From contig JBLXFD010000008.1 of assembly GCA_048262455.1 (NCBI GenBank), forward strand, positions 73,621-137,620: a stretch of 64,000 bases of DNA, in the 5' to 3' direction. A model generated the notes under the pieces. The model had not been told where the DNA came from and made no database searches. It worked only from the letters and a program-made list of their open reading frames with translations. The number at the start of each line of letters is the position of its first letter. Within the stretch, counting starts at the first letter, position 1. Shown in pieces: positions 18,111 through 26,916 of this stretch. This stretch comes from Psychromarinibacter sp048262455. GTDB taxonomy: Bacteria; Pseudomonadota; Alphaproteobacteria; Rhodobacterales; Rhodobacteraceae. Made by a program: the position numbers and the translations under genes.

Positions 18111-19481
18111 ATGACCCAGAACCCGCCCGACCTGCGCCCCGACCTTGCCCGCGCCCGCGTCTCGGAGACCCGGCGCGACGGCCAGCCGACCATCGGCATG
18201 GTCAGCCTCGGCTGTCCCAAGGCGCTGGTGGACAGCGAGCGCATCCTCACCCGGCTACGGGCCGAGGGCTACGGCATCTCGCCCGACTACGCCGGCGCCG
18301 ACGCGGTGATCGTCAATACCTGCGGGTTCCTCGACAGCGCCAAGGCGGAAAGCCTGGGCGCCATCGGCGAGGCGCTGGCCGAGAACGGGCGGGTAATCGT
18401 CACCGGCTGCCTCGGGGCCGAGCCGGAGTACATCACCGGCGCGCATCCGAAGGTGCTGGCGGTCACCGGCCCGCACCAGTACGAGCAGGTTCTGGACGCG
18501 GTCCATGCCGCTGTACCGCCCGCGCCCGATCCCTTCGTGGACCTGCTGCCGGCGGCGGGGGTCTCGCTGACGCCGCGGCATTACAGCTACTTGAAGATCT
18601 CGGAAGGCTGCAACCACGCCTGCAAGTTCTGCATCATCCCCGACATGCGCGGCAGGCTGGCCTCGCGCCCGCACGGCGCGGTACTGCGCGAGGCGGAGCG
18701 GCTGGTGGACGCGGGGGTGCGGGAACTGCTGGTGATCAGCCAGGACACCTCGGCCTACGGCACCGACTGGGACCGCGAGACGCGACGCGCGCTGACCGAG
18801 CAGCCGATCACCACGCTGGCGCGCGAGCTGGGCGGGCTGGGGGCCTGGGTGCGGCTGCACTACGTCTACCCCTACCCCCACGTGCGCGAGATCATTCCGC
18901 TGATGGCCGAGGGGCTGGTGCTGCCCTACCTCGACATCCCGTTCCAGCACGCCCACCCCGACACCCTGCGCCGCATGGCGCGGCCGGCGGCGGCGGCGCG
19001 GACGCTGGACGAGATCGCGGCGTGGCGCGAGGTCTGCCCGGAGCTGGCGATCCGCTCGACCTTCATCGTCGGCTATCCCGGCGAGACGGAGGCGGAGTTC
19101 CAGACCCTGCTGGACTGGCTGGACGAGGCGCAGCTGGATCGCGTCGGCTGCTTCCAGTACGAGAACGTCGCCGGCGCGCGATCCAACGCGTTGCCGGACC
19201 ACGTGCCGGAAGAGGTCAAGCAGGACCGCTGGGACCGGTTCATGGCCAAGGCGCAGGCGATTTCCGCGGCGCGGCTGGAGGCCAAGGTGGGGCGGCGCAT
19301 GCAGGTGATCGTCGACGAGGTGGACGCCGAGGCGGCCACCTGCCGCACGCAGCACGACGCACCGGAGATCGACGGGAACCTGTTCATCGATGAGGGGTTT
19401 GCGGGGCTCTCGCCGGGCGATCTCGTTACCGTCGAGGTGGACGAGGCGGGGGAGTACGATCTTTGGGGGCGGCGGGTTTAG
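18111..19481 (+). CDS. rimO: Ribosomal protein S12 methylthiotransferase
   Basis: A 456-residue radical-SAM enzyme that adds a methylthio group to an aspartate of ribosomal protein S12. The N-terminal UPF0004 domain carries the auxiliary cluster cysteines Cys35, Cys71 and Cys100. The radical-SAM motif CNHACKFC has Cys167, Cys171 and Cys174. A C-terminal TRAM domain ends at GEYDLWGRRV. I chose the ATG of MTQNPPDLRP at 18111. MiaB is the close alternative, but NHACKFCIIP and the overall pattern favour RimO. Confidence 0.95.
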   Translation: MTQNPPDLRPDLARARVSETRRDGQPTIGMVSLGCPKALVDSERILTRLRAEGYGISPDYAGADAVIVNTCGFLDSAKAESLGAIGEALAENGRVIVTGCLGAEPEYITGAHPKVLAVTGPHQYEQVLDAVHAAVPPAPDPFVDLLPAAGVSLTPRHYSYLKISEGCNHACKFCIIPDMRGRLASRPHGAVLREAERLVDAGVRELLVISQDTSAYGTDWDRETRRALTEQPITTLARELGGLGAWVRLHYVYPYPHVREIIPLMAEGLVLPYLDIPFQHAHPDTLRRMARPAAAARTLDEIAAWREVCPELAIRSTFIVGYPGETEAEFQTLLDWLDEAQLDRVGCFQYENVAGARSNALPDHVPEEVKQDRWDRFMAKAQAISAARLEAKVGRRMQVIVDEVDAEAATCRTQHDAPEIDGNLFIDEGFAGLSPGDLVTVEVDEAGEYDLWGRRV

Positions 19482-19504
19482 GCCTGCGCTTTGGGACTTG
19501 GCGG

Positions 19505-19980
19505 CGGGAGGCGGGCTGAAGCCCGCCCTACGGCGATAAGGGTGGGTTGCTCGTGCAACGCCAGCCTGCCCGTGGGATGGCGCTGCTGCCCTTTGGCAAA
19601 GGCACTTTATCTCAGCCATATCCGCGCACAGAATGAACGTTGCCCTGCGGATGATACAGCGCCAGCCCGTGGGGACGGGCAGGCGCTCGCCCCGCGCCTG
19701 CGGCTTGTTCGGGGCATCAGCGCTTTCGTCCGATAACAACGTAGGGCGGGGTTCACCCCGCCTCTGCGCCACGTAAGCCTGCCCGTGGGGTGGCGCAGCC
19801 TACCATCGGCATAGGCACTTTATCCCCGCCACATCCGCGCGCAGAATGAACGTAGCCCTGTAGATGACAAAGCGCCAGCCCGCCGGGACGGGCAGGCGCT
19901 CGCCCGGCGCCTTCGGCTTGTTCCGGGCTGATCAGCGCTTCGTCCGATAACTACATAGGGCGGGGTTCACCCCGCCGCCC
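19505..19980. repeat. Family I repeat array, two units plus an inverted REP hairpin
   Basis: This fills the 517-base gap after rimO. It opens with the hairpin GGCGGGCT-GA-AGCCCGCC (from 19511), opposite in orientation to the terminal hairpins at 19741-19762 and 19955-19976. Two units of about 214 bases follow, each with the box CACTTTATC (near 19603 and 19816), the stem AGCGCCAGCCCG...CGGGCAGGCGCT and a stem based on GCCCCG/CGGGGC. I see no coding gene here. Confidence 0.85.
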
Positions 19981-19998
19981 CGCCACCCGCCAACCCGC

Positions 19999-20352
19999 CT
20001 AAAGCTGCCCCGCCGGCGCCGGCATGTCCACCGGCGGCGCGATCTCGGGCGCGCCCAGCAGCGGCACGCGGTAGAGCACCCAGTGATCGGTGCGCTTCAC
20101 CTCGCGCCCGCCTGTCTTGACCTGGAACTCGGACCTGCCCGGGAAATCGATCGGGCAGCCCACCAGGTCATTCTCGGACTCGACGTAGGCGGCGGTGAAC
20201 TCGCTGCGGCCCACGCGCTTGCACGGGTCGCTGGTGCCGCGGTAGCCGGTGCCGAAGCGAAGATCGGGCCCGGGATCGGCGCGGCGGGTTACAAGGTCGG
20301 CGCAGCCGGCCAAAGGCAGTATGACAAGAGCAGTGATGAAAAGGCGCTGCAT
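19999..20352 (-). CDS. Small lipoprotein, unknown
   Basis: A protein of 117 residues with a lipoprotein signal peptide (MQRLFITALVILPLAGCADL) and lipobox LAGC. The mature sequence contains DPCKRVGRSEFTAAY and NDLVGCPIDFPGRSEFQVK. The ATG at 20352 has GGGAGGATACCCC upstream; an upstream extension to 20436 has no ribosome-binding site. I do not recognise a family. It is encoded downstream of pheT on the same strand, with 206 bases between. Confidence 0.72.
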   Translation of the reverse strand: MQRLFITALVILPLAGCADLVTRRADPGPDLRFGTGYRGTSDPCKRVGRSEFTAAYVESENDLVGCPIDFPGRSEFQVKTGGREVKRTDHWVLYRVPLLGAPEIAPPVDMPAPAGQL

Positions 20353-20395
20353 TGGGGTATCCTCCCAACAATATGGCTTTCTGAAACGAGTATTG

Positions 20396-20417
20396 TTGCG
20401 AATCGCACATTCGCGAA
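20396..20417. promoter_or_regulatory. Imperfect inverted repeat upstream of the lipoprotein gene
   Basis: TTGCGAAT and ATTCGCGAA flank CGCAC in a relatively AT-rich stretch 44 bases upstream of the lipoprotein ATG. It could be an operator, but nothing else supports that. Confidence 0.3.
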
Positions 20418-20558
20418 AGGGCTTTTCACGAAGCATGCGGGCGCGGAAACAATCCTGTCAACCGCGGCGCAACCGGCGCGCAGGCGGCGACAATCGGCGC
20501 CGCCGGCCTTCCGGAGGGGGCGCCTTGCCGCGATTTCCGGCATCCTGACCCGTCCGGT

Positions 20559-22961
20559 TCAGCGGCGCAGTTCGCCCCCGGTGGCCTTCTGCACCTTCTC
20601 GACGATCCTGGCGCCCACGGCCTCGATCTCCTCGTCCGTCAGGGTCGCGCCCACCGGCTGCAGCCGCACGGTGATGGCAAGGGACTTCCGCCCCTCGCCC
20701 AGCGCCCCGCCGGAGAATTCGTCGAAGACCCGGACCTCCTCGATCAGGGTCTTGTCGGCGCCCGCCGCCGCGTTCACCAGCGTCAGCGCCTCGACCCCGG
20801 CGTCCACCACGAAGGCAAAGTCCCGTTCCACCGCCTGCAGGTCGCGCAGGGTCAGCGCGGCGCGGGTGGCGCTGCCGGCGCGTTTCACCGGCACTTCCTC
20901 GGGCCAGAGGGTGAAGGCCACCGCCGGTCCCTTCACGTCCAGCGCGCGCAGCACCTTGGGATGCAGCTCGCCAAAGACGCCCAGCACCTTCTTGGGACCA
21001 AGGCAGATGCGCCCGTGCCGCCCGGGGTGCCACCAGCCGACGCCGCCCCGCAGGATCTGCGCCTTCTCGGGCGCGCCCAGCGCCGCCAGCACCGCCTCTG
21101 CGTCGGCACGGGCGTCGTAGACATCGACGGGACGGCGGCCGCCGTGGACGTCGCGCGGCCCGGTGTGGCCCACCAGCAGGCCGGCCACCTGCCGGCGCTG
21201 GTCCTCCGGTTCGCCGCCGTGGAAGGCAACGCCCACCTCGAACAGCGCCATGTCGGCGAAGCCCCGCGCCTGGTTGCGGGCCGCGGCCTGCAGCAGGCCG
21301 GGCAGCAGGTCCGGGCGCATGTGGCTCATCTCGGAGGAGATCGGATTTTCCAGCCGGGTGGCGTCGTCACCGCCGCCGAACAGCGCGGCAGAGGCGGCGT
21401 CGATGAAGGAGTAGGTCACACATTCGTTGTAACCCAGCGCGGCACAGGTGCGGCGCGCGGCGGCCTCGCGGCGCTGGATCACCGTGAGGATCGGCTTCGG
21501 CACGCCCTCCTGCGGGCGGCGCATCGGCCGTCCCTCCAGCCGGGTGAGCGAGGCGATGCGGGCGACTTCCTCGACCAGGTCCGCCTCGCCGCGCACGTCC
21601 AGCCGCCAGGACGGCGGGTGCGCCATCTCGCCCTCCAGCCGGAAGCCCAGCGCCTCCAGCGTCGCGCGCTGGGTCTCGGCCGGAATGTCCATGCCCACCA
21701 GCGAGGCGATCCGCCCGGTGTCCAGCCGGTAGCCGCGATCGGTGTCCAGCGGCGCGCCGTCCTCGACAACCTCGGAGGCCTCGCCGCCGCAGATCTCGAG
21801 GATCAGCCGCGTGGCGACCTCCAGCCCCGGGCGGGTGAACTGCGGGTCCACCCCCCGCTCGAACCGGTACTTGGCGTCGGAGTTCAGCTTCAGCTGCCGC
21901 GCGGTCCCGGCGATGGTGACGGGGTCCCACCAGGCGCTTTCGACAAAGACGTTCACCGTCCCGTCCGTCACCCCGGTATGGGCGCCGCCGACGCAGCCCG
22001 CGAGGCTTTCCAGCCCCGCGTCGTCCGAGATGCCCATCATCCCCGGCAGCACCTCGTAGGTCTTGTCGTCCAGCGCCTCGATGCTGGAGGGAGCGTCGAC
22101 GTGATGCACCCGCAGGTCGCCCTTCACCACGTCGGCGTCGAAGACGTGCAGCGGCCGGTTCTGGTCGAAGGTCAGGAAGTTGGTAATATCCACCAGCGCC
22201 GAGATCGGCCGCAGCCCGATCGCCTTCAGCCGCGCCTGCAGCCAGGCCGGGCTGGGCCCGTTCTTCACGCCGCGGATCAGGCGGCCGGTGAAATGCGGGC
22301 AGCCCTTGGCCTTCACGTCCTCCTCGATGCGCACGCCGATGGGGCTGGGGAAGCTGCCGGGCACCGGGCGGTCGTCATAGGGCTTCAGCGTCCCGAGACC
22401 CCGCGCCGCCAGGTCCCGCGCCACGCCGCGTACGCCCAGCGCGTCCTGCCGGTTGGGGGTGATGGCGATCTCGATGACCGGGTCCACGGCGCCCGGCCGG
22501 TTCTGTGCCAGCCAGTCGGTGAAGCGGGTGCCCACGGCAGGCGCGCCGGGCAGTTCGATGATGCCGTCATGCTCGTCCGACATCTGCATCTCGCGTTCCG
22601 AGCACATCATGCCGTGACTCTCGACGCCGCGGATCTTGCCGACCTGGATGGTGGTGTCGATGCCCGGCACGTACATCCCCGGCTTGGCCACCACCACGTC
22701 GATCCCGGCGCGGGCGTTGGGGGCGCCGCAGATGATCTGCTTGTCGCCCTCGTCGGTCTCGACCACACAGACCCGCAGTCGGTCGGCGTCGGGGTGCGGC
22801 TCTGCGCTTTTCACGTGGCCGATGGTGAAGGCGGACAGCGCCTCGGCCGGGTCCTCGACCGCCTCGACCTCAAGTCCGAGGTCGGTGAGGGTCTCGGCGA
22901 TCTCGGCCACCGAGGCTTCGGTTTCCAGGTGATCCTTCAGCCAGGACAGGGTGAATTTCAT
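20559..22961 (-). CDS. pheT: Phenylalanyl-tRNA synthetase beta subunit
   Basis: An 800-residue beta chain of the alpha2-beta2 enzyme that charges tRNA-Phe. It has the N-terminal EMAP/OB-fold tRNA-binding domain (KSAEPHPDADRLRVCVVETDEG and CGAPNARAGIDVVVAKPG). B3/B4 editing and B5 domains follow, and the C-terminal FDX-ACB anticodon-binding domain ends in the ...VQPVGATLTDEEIEAVGARIV segment. Length is typical. pheS lies upstream on the same strand, but an unusual 501-base repeat region separates them. Confidence 0.97.
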   Translation of the reverse strand: MKFTLSWLKDHLETEASVAEIAETLTDLGLEVEAVEDPAEALSAFTIGHVKSAEPHPDADRLRVCVVETDEGDKQIICGAPNARAGIDVVVAKPGMYVPGIDTTIQVGKIRGVESHGMMCSEREMQMSDEHDGIIELPGAPAVGTRFTDWLAQNRPGAVDPVIEIAITPNRQDALGVRGVARDLAARGLGTLKPYDDRPVPGSFPSPIGVRIEEDVKAKGCPHFTGRLIRGVKNGPSPAWLQARLKAIGLRPISALVDITNFLTFDQNRPLHVFDADVVKGDLRVHHVDAPSSIEALDDKTYEVLPGMMGISDDAGLESLAGCVGGAHTGVTDGTVNVFVESAWWDPVTIAGTARQLKLNSDAKYRFERGVDPQFTRPGLEVATRLILEICGGEASEVVEDGAPLDTDRGYRLDTGRIASLVGMDIPAETQRATLEALGFRLEGEMAHPPSWRLDVRGEADLVEEVARIASLTRLEGRPMRRPQEGVPKPILTVIQRREAAARRTCAALGYNECVTYSFIDAASAALFGGGDDATRLENPISSEMSHMRPDLLPGLLQAAARNQARGFADMALFEVGVAFHGGEPEDQRRQVAGLLVGHTGPRDVHGGRRPVDVYDARADAEAVLAALGAPEKAQILRGGVGWWHPGRHGRICLGPKKVLGVFGELHPKVLRALDVKGPAVAFTLWPEEVPVKRAGSATRAALTLRDLQAVERDFAFVVDAGVEALTLVNAAAGADKTLIEEVRVFDEFSGGALGEGRKSLAITVRLQPVGATLTDEEIEAVGARIVEKVQKATGGELRR

Positions 22962-23069
22962 CGGGCTTGCCTTCCACGTCTGCGCTTGGGGGGTGCTTAG
23001 CGAAAAGGTGCGGGGACCGGAAGGGGGGCGGGTTGACGCGGAGCGCCGACTACCCGGCAGATGGAGCTA

Positions 23070-23446
23070 TTGCGCGGAGCCGCGCGAGAGCCGGCGCGCG
23101 CGGGGGCGCTGCTACATCCGGGCGGTGCGCTTTATGCCAGCCAAGGACGGATGACCTTGGACGTCAGCACTGGCGGCAACCAAAGCGCCGCCGCGTGGGG
23201 GCGCGCCGGCGCTCGCGCGGCGGCCTGCGGCCTTTGCTCCGCGCAGACAGGGTTCTAACATAATGCGAAGCCGCGGGAGTGCCGGCGCGCGCGGAGGCGC
23301 TGCCAGGGTTGAGCAAGGCGTTTTATCCCCGCCACGGACGGAAAACCTCGGACATCAGCACTGGCGGCAGCCTAAGCGCCGCCGCGAGGGAGCGCGCCGG
23401 CGCTCGCGCGGCGGCCTGCGGCCTTTGCTCCGCGCGGACAGGGGAA
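23070..23446. repeat. Family II repeat array, two units between pheS and pheT
   Basis: Two tandem units with a period of about 191 bases, aligned by GCCGGCGCGCGCGG at 23090 and 23281 and by CAGCACTGGCGGCA at 23165 and 23356. Each unit holds a box resembling that of family I (CGCTTTATGCCAGCCA near 23128; CGTTTTATCCCCGCCA near 23319) and a long stem GCCGCCGCG/CGCGGCGGC followed by CCTGCGGCCTTTGCTCCGCG. No gene is supported in this 501-base gap. Confidence 0.8.
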
Positions 23447-23462
23447 GAGCGTAGGCGCCCCC

Positions 23463-24539
23463 CTACCGTGACAGCCCGCCCGTCAGTGACGGCACGTCCA
23501 GCGCCGAAAAGCCGTAGTGGCGCAGCCAGCGCAGGTCGCTGTCGAAGAAGGCGCGCAGGTCGGGGATGCCGTATTTAAGCATCGCCAGCCGGTCGATCCC
23601 GATCCCGAAGGCGAAGCCCTGCCACTGGTCCGGGTCGATCTTCCCCGCCCGCAGCACCGAAGGATGCACCATGCCGGAGCCGAGCACCTCCATCCAGTCG
23701 TCGCCCTCGCCGATGCGCAGCTGCCCGTCCACCCAGGAGCACTGGATGTCCACCTCCGCCGAGGGCTCGGTGAAGGGGAAATGCGAGGCGCGGAACCGGG
23801 TGCGGATGCCCTCGATCTCGAAGAAGGCGGCGAAGAACTCCTCCAGGCACCACTTCAGGTTGGCCATCGAGATGTCGCGGTCGATCGCCAGCCCCTCGAT
23901 CTGGTGGAACATCGGCGTGTGGGTCTGGTCGTAGTCCGCGCGGTACACCCGGCCCGGCGCGATCACCCTGATCGGCGCGCCCTGGGCCTGCATCGCGCGG
24001 ATCTGCACCGGCGAGGTATGGGTACGCAGCACGTGCGGCGGGCGGTCGTCGCCCTCGGCGCGGTGCATGTAGAAGGTGTCCATCTCGGTGCGGGTCGGAT
24101 GCTCTGCCGGGATGTTCAGCGCGTCGAAATTGTACCAGTCGGTCTCCACCTGCGGGCCTTCGGCGACGGCAAAGCCCATGTCCGCGAAGATCGCCGAGAC
24201 CTCCTCGGTCACCTGGCTGACCGGGTGCACGCTGCCCTGGCGGCGGGCGCGGCCCGGCAGCGTCACGTCCAGCCACTCGCCCCGCAGACGCTCGTCCAAG
24301 GCGGCATCGGCCAGCGCGGACTTCTTGGCGGCGAGGGCGCTGTTGATCTCGTCCTTCAGGGCGTTCAGCCGGGGGCCCATGACCTGCCGTTCCTCCGGCG
24401 TCATGCGGCCCAGCTCGCGCATCTTCAGCGCCACCTCGCCCTTCTTGCCCACCGCCTGCAAGCGCAGGTCCTCGAGCGCGGATTCATCGGCCGCCCCGGC
24501 AATCGCCTGCAGGTACTTGTCGCGCAGATCGTCCATCAT
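23463..24539 (-). CDS. pheS: Phenylalanyl-tRNA synthetase alpha subunit
   Basis: A 358-residue catalytic alpha chain. The N-terminal coiled-coil tRNA-binding region spans roughly residues 1-100 (ALKMRELGRMTPEERQVMG). The class II catalytic core follows, with DTFYMH, RTHTSPVQIRAMQ, FHQIEGLAID, FRASHFPFTEPSAEVDI, the motif GSGMVHP and the C-terminal GIGIDRLAMLKYGI (motif 3). It starts MMDDLRDKYLQA at 24539 after GAGGGACG. pheT follows downstream beyond the family II repeats. Confidence 0.97.
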   Translation of the reverse strand: MMDDLRDKYLQAIAGAADESALEDLRLQAVGKKGEVALKMRELGRMTPEERQVMGPRLNALKDEINSALAAKKSALADAALDERLRGEWLDVTLPGRARRQGSVHPVSQVTEEVSAIFADMGFAVAEGPQVETDWYNFDALNIPAEHPTRTEMDTFYMHRAEGDDRPPHVLRTHTSPVQIRAMQAQGAPIRVIAPGRVYRADYDQTHTPMFHQIEGLAIDRDISMANLKWCLEEFFAAFFEIEGIRTRFRASHFPFTEPSAEVDIQCSWVDGQLRIGEGDDWMEVLGSGMVHPSVLRAGKIDPDQWQGFAFGIGIDRLAMLKYGIPDLRAFFDSDLRWLRHYGFSALDVPSLTGGLSR

Positions 24540-24599
24540 CGTCCCTCGGATCCTTCGCCGGGTCGGATACCACAGGGGGGTGCGAATGCAAGCGCGGGG

Positions 24600-24945
24600 G
24601 CGCCGGGGGGGTGTAGTGCTGGGTCAGCCTGCCCGTGGGGAGGCGCTCGCCCCGCGCCTGCGGCTTGTTCGGGGCGGATCAGTGCTTCGTTCGGACGAAG
24701 CCGTAGGGCGGGGTTCACCCCGCCATGGCGCAACGTGAGGCTGCCCGTGGGGTGGCGCAGCTTCCCTAAGACACAGGCGCTTTATCCCAGCCAAGTCCGC
24801 GCGCAGAATGAGCCGTGCTCGCGGGTGACACAGCGCCAGCCCGCCGGGACGGGCAGGCGCTCGCCCCGCGCCTTCGGCTTGTTCGGGGCTGACCAGCGCT
24901 TCATCCGAGCGACGCGGTAAGGCGGGGTTCACCCCGCCATGGCCC
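24600..24945. repeat. Family I repeat array, one truncated and one full unit
   Basis: Fills most of the 439-base gap between mtnA and pheS. The first unit runs from CAGCCTGCCCGTGGGG straight into AGGCGCTCGCCCCGCGCC, lacking about 110 central bases. The second is complete, with the box GCTTTATCCCAGCCA near 24779. Terminal hairpins lie at 24703-24724 and 24917-24938. No gene is supported. Confidence 0.85.
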
Positions 24946-24978
24946 ATCACCCACCAAACGTCCCCACCCTCGACACCC

Positions 24979-26067
24979 TCAAGCCGCCCGATCCGGAAAC
25001 AACCCCCTCAACCCCTCCGGCGAGGCCTCGGCCACGCCGCGCTCGGTGATCAGCCCGGTCACCAGCCGCGCCGGGGTCACGTCGAAGGCGGGGTTGCGGG
25101 CCGGGGTGGCGTCGGGAGAGATCTGCACCAGCCCGGTGCTGCCGTCCTCGCGCTTGCCCTGCACGTGGGTCACCTCCTCGGCGCCCCGCTCCTCGATCGG
25201 GATATCCATGCCGTCCGCCAGCGACCAGTCGATCGTCGGCGAGGGCAGCGCCACGTAGAAGGGCACCCCGTTGTCCCGCGCCGCCAGCGCCTTCAGGTAG
25301 GTGCCGATCTTGTTGCAGACGTCGCCCCGGGCGGTGGTGCGGTCGGTGCCCGTGATCACAAGGTCCACCTCGCCGCGCTGCATCAGGTGGCCGCCCGCGT
25401 TGTCAACGATCAGGTCGTGGCTGACCCCGTGCCCGGCGAGCTCCCATGCCGTCAGCAGCGCGCCTTGGTTGCGCGGACGGGTCTCGTCCACGAAGACGTG
25501 CACGGGGATGCCCGCCTCGTGGGCCTGGTAGATCGGCGAGGTTGCGGTGCCCCAATCGACGGTGGCGATCCAGCCGGCGTTGCAGTGGGTCAGCACCCGC
25601 ACCGGCTCTCCCTCCCCCTTCCGCGCAGCGATTTCGCGGATGATCTGCAGCCCGTGCAGGCCGATCTGCCGGTTGATCTCGACATCCTCGTCGCACAGCG
25701 CCGCTGCACGGACGAAAGCGGCCTCGGCCCGCGCCCCGGGCCGCAGCGGCGCCAGCGCGGCGCGCATGGCGTCCAGCGCCCAGCGCAGGTTCACCGCCGT
25801 GGGGCGAGTGGCGTTCAGCGCCTCGCAGGTCTCGGCGAGGTGCGCGTCGGAAGGATCCTGCGCCATGGCCTCGGCCACGCCGTAGGCCGCCGTCGCCCCG
25901 ATCAGCGGCGCGCCGCGCACCCACATGTCGCGGATCGCGGTGGCGAAATCCTCGCGCGTGCGCAGCGTGACCACCCGGAACTCGTGCGGCAGCCAGCGCT
26001 GGTCGATGATGCGCACCGCACCCTCCTCGCGCCAGATCGAGCGGTAGTGCCTGTCGCCAACCTTCAT
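24979..26067 (-). CDS. mtnA: S-methyl-5-thioribose-1-phosphate isomerase
   Basis: A 362-residue aldose-ketose isomerase of methionine salvage that converts methylthioribose-1-phosphate to methylthioribulose-1-phosphate. Catalytic Cys162 is in LTHCNAGWIATVDWGTA and Asp242 in VITGTDRTTARGDV. The RGAP substrate motif is at 51-54. The ATG at 26067 is preceded by CAGGAGGATGGC. The gene is isolated from other mtn genes in this window and divergent from the pxp operon. The eIF2B-like relative ribose-1,5-bisphosphate isomerase is less likely given the RGAP and THCNAG motifs. Confidence 0.94.
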   Translation of the reverse strand: MKVGDRHYRSIWREEGAVRIIDQRWLPHEFRVVTLRTREDFATAIRDMWVRGAPLIGATAAYGVAEAMAQDPSDAHLAETCEALNATRPTAVNLRWALDAMRAALAPLRPGARAEAAFVRAAALCDEDVEINRQIGLHGLQIIREIAARKGEGEPVRVLTHCNAGWIATVDWGTATSPIYQAHEAGIPVHVFVDETRPRNQGALLTAWELAGHGVSHDLIVDNAGGHLMQRGEVDLVITGTDRTTARGDVCNKIGTYLKALAARDNGVPFYVALPSPTIDWSLADGMDIPIEERGAEEVTHVQGKREDGSTGLVQISPDATPARNPAFDVTPARLVTGLITERGVAEASPEGLRGLFPDRAA

Positions 26068-26175
26068 GCCATCCTCCTGCTGCCGGGCGCCCCCATCCTG
26101 CCGCGAGCCGCCGATGCTGCGCAATCCCCGCCCTGCCCGCTTGCGCTTTGCCGCGCGGGCGCCAATTGTTCGGCC

Positions 26176-26916
26176 ATGGCAAGCAACGATGCGATGATCC
26201 GCGACGTGGGGCTGACCGGGATGCTGGTCACCTTCGCCGACACCCTGACCGAGGCGGCGAACCGAGCCGCTCTGGCCTTCCGCGGCGCGGTGGAGGCCGA
26301 GGGCTGGGAGGGCGTGGCCGAGACCGCCACCTCCCTGACCTCGACCTTCGTGCGCTTCGACCCGCTGCGCCTGCCCCACGACGAACTGGCGGCGCGGCTG
26401 AAGGACCTTCTGGCGCGCGCCGACTGGGGGGCGGAGCCCCTGCCCCCCGGCCGCCGCCGCTGGTCCATCCCGGTGGCGCTGGGCGGTGACGAGGGGCCGC
26501 AGTTCGAAGAGGCCGCCGAGGCCGCGGGCCTCTCGCCGGAGGAGGCCGCCCAACAGATCGCGGAAAGCACGGTGCGGGTGCTGACCATCGGCTTCGCGCC
26601 GGGGCAGGCCTACATGGGCGAATTGCCCGAGGCCTGGAACATCCCGCGCCTCAAGCAACTGACGCCGCAGGTGCCTTCGGGCGCGCTGGTCTGCGCGATC
26701 CGGCAGTTGATCGTCTTCACCGGCCCCACCCCTACCGGCTGGCGCCACATCGGGCAGACGGCCTTCCGCTCGTTCCGCCCCGGCAGCGAGCGGCCCTTCC
26801 CGCTGACCCCCGGCGACGAGGTGCGGTTCCGGCCCGTGACGGCGGCGCAGCTGGAGCAGCTGCGCGCGGCCGACGAGACCGGCGACGGCGGCGCGGAATG
26901 GGAGGAGCTGGCGTGA
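26176..26916 (+). CDS. pxpB: 5-oxoprolinase subunit B (allophanate hydrolase subunit 1-like)
   Basis: A protein of 246 residues of the KipI/AHS1 family, part of the ATP-dependent PxpABC 5-oxoprolinase that recycles spontaneously formed pyroglutamate to glutamate. Motifs are TSLTSTFVRFDPLRLP, IPVALGGDEGPQFEE, the strongly conserved RVLTIGFAPGQAYMGEL, and GWRHIGQTAFRSF. Start at the ATG of MASNDAMIRD; no strong ribosome-binding site is visible, and the ATG six codons later is an alternative. pxpC overlaps the stop. Confidence 0.93.
   Translation: MASNDAMIRDVGLTGMLVTFADTLTEAANRAALAFRGAVEAEGWEGVAETATSLTSTFVRFDPLRLPHDELAARLKDLLARADWGAEPLPPGRRRWSIPVALGGDEGPQFEEAAEAAGLSPEEAAQQIAESTVRVLTIGFAPGQAYMGELPEAWNIPRLKQLTPQVPSGALVCAIRQLIVFTGPTPTGWRHIGQTAFRSFRPGSERPFPLTPGDEVRFRPVTAAQLEQLRAADETGDGGAEWEELA

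Noticed and set aside
16465..19393. Long frames opposite the AsmA gene and overlapping rimO in another frame
   Set aside because: Low-complexity Ala/Arg/Gln-rich translations, fully overlapped by well-supported genes.
22962..23462. T-box-like or attenuation leader controlling pheT
   Set aside because: The region is explained by two repeat units. No Phe-rich leader peptide or T-box sequence was found.
23061..23578. Small frames in the pheS-pheT gap
   Set aside because: They are translations of the family II repeat and have no ribosome-binding site or homology that I recognise.
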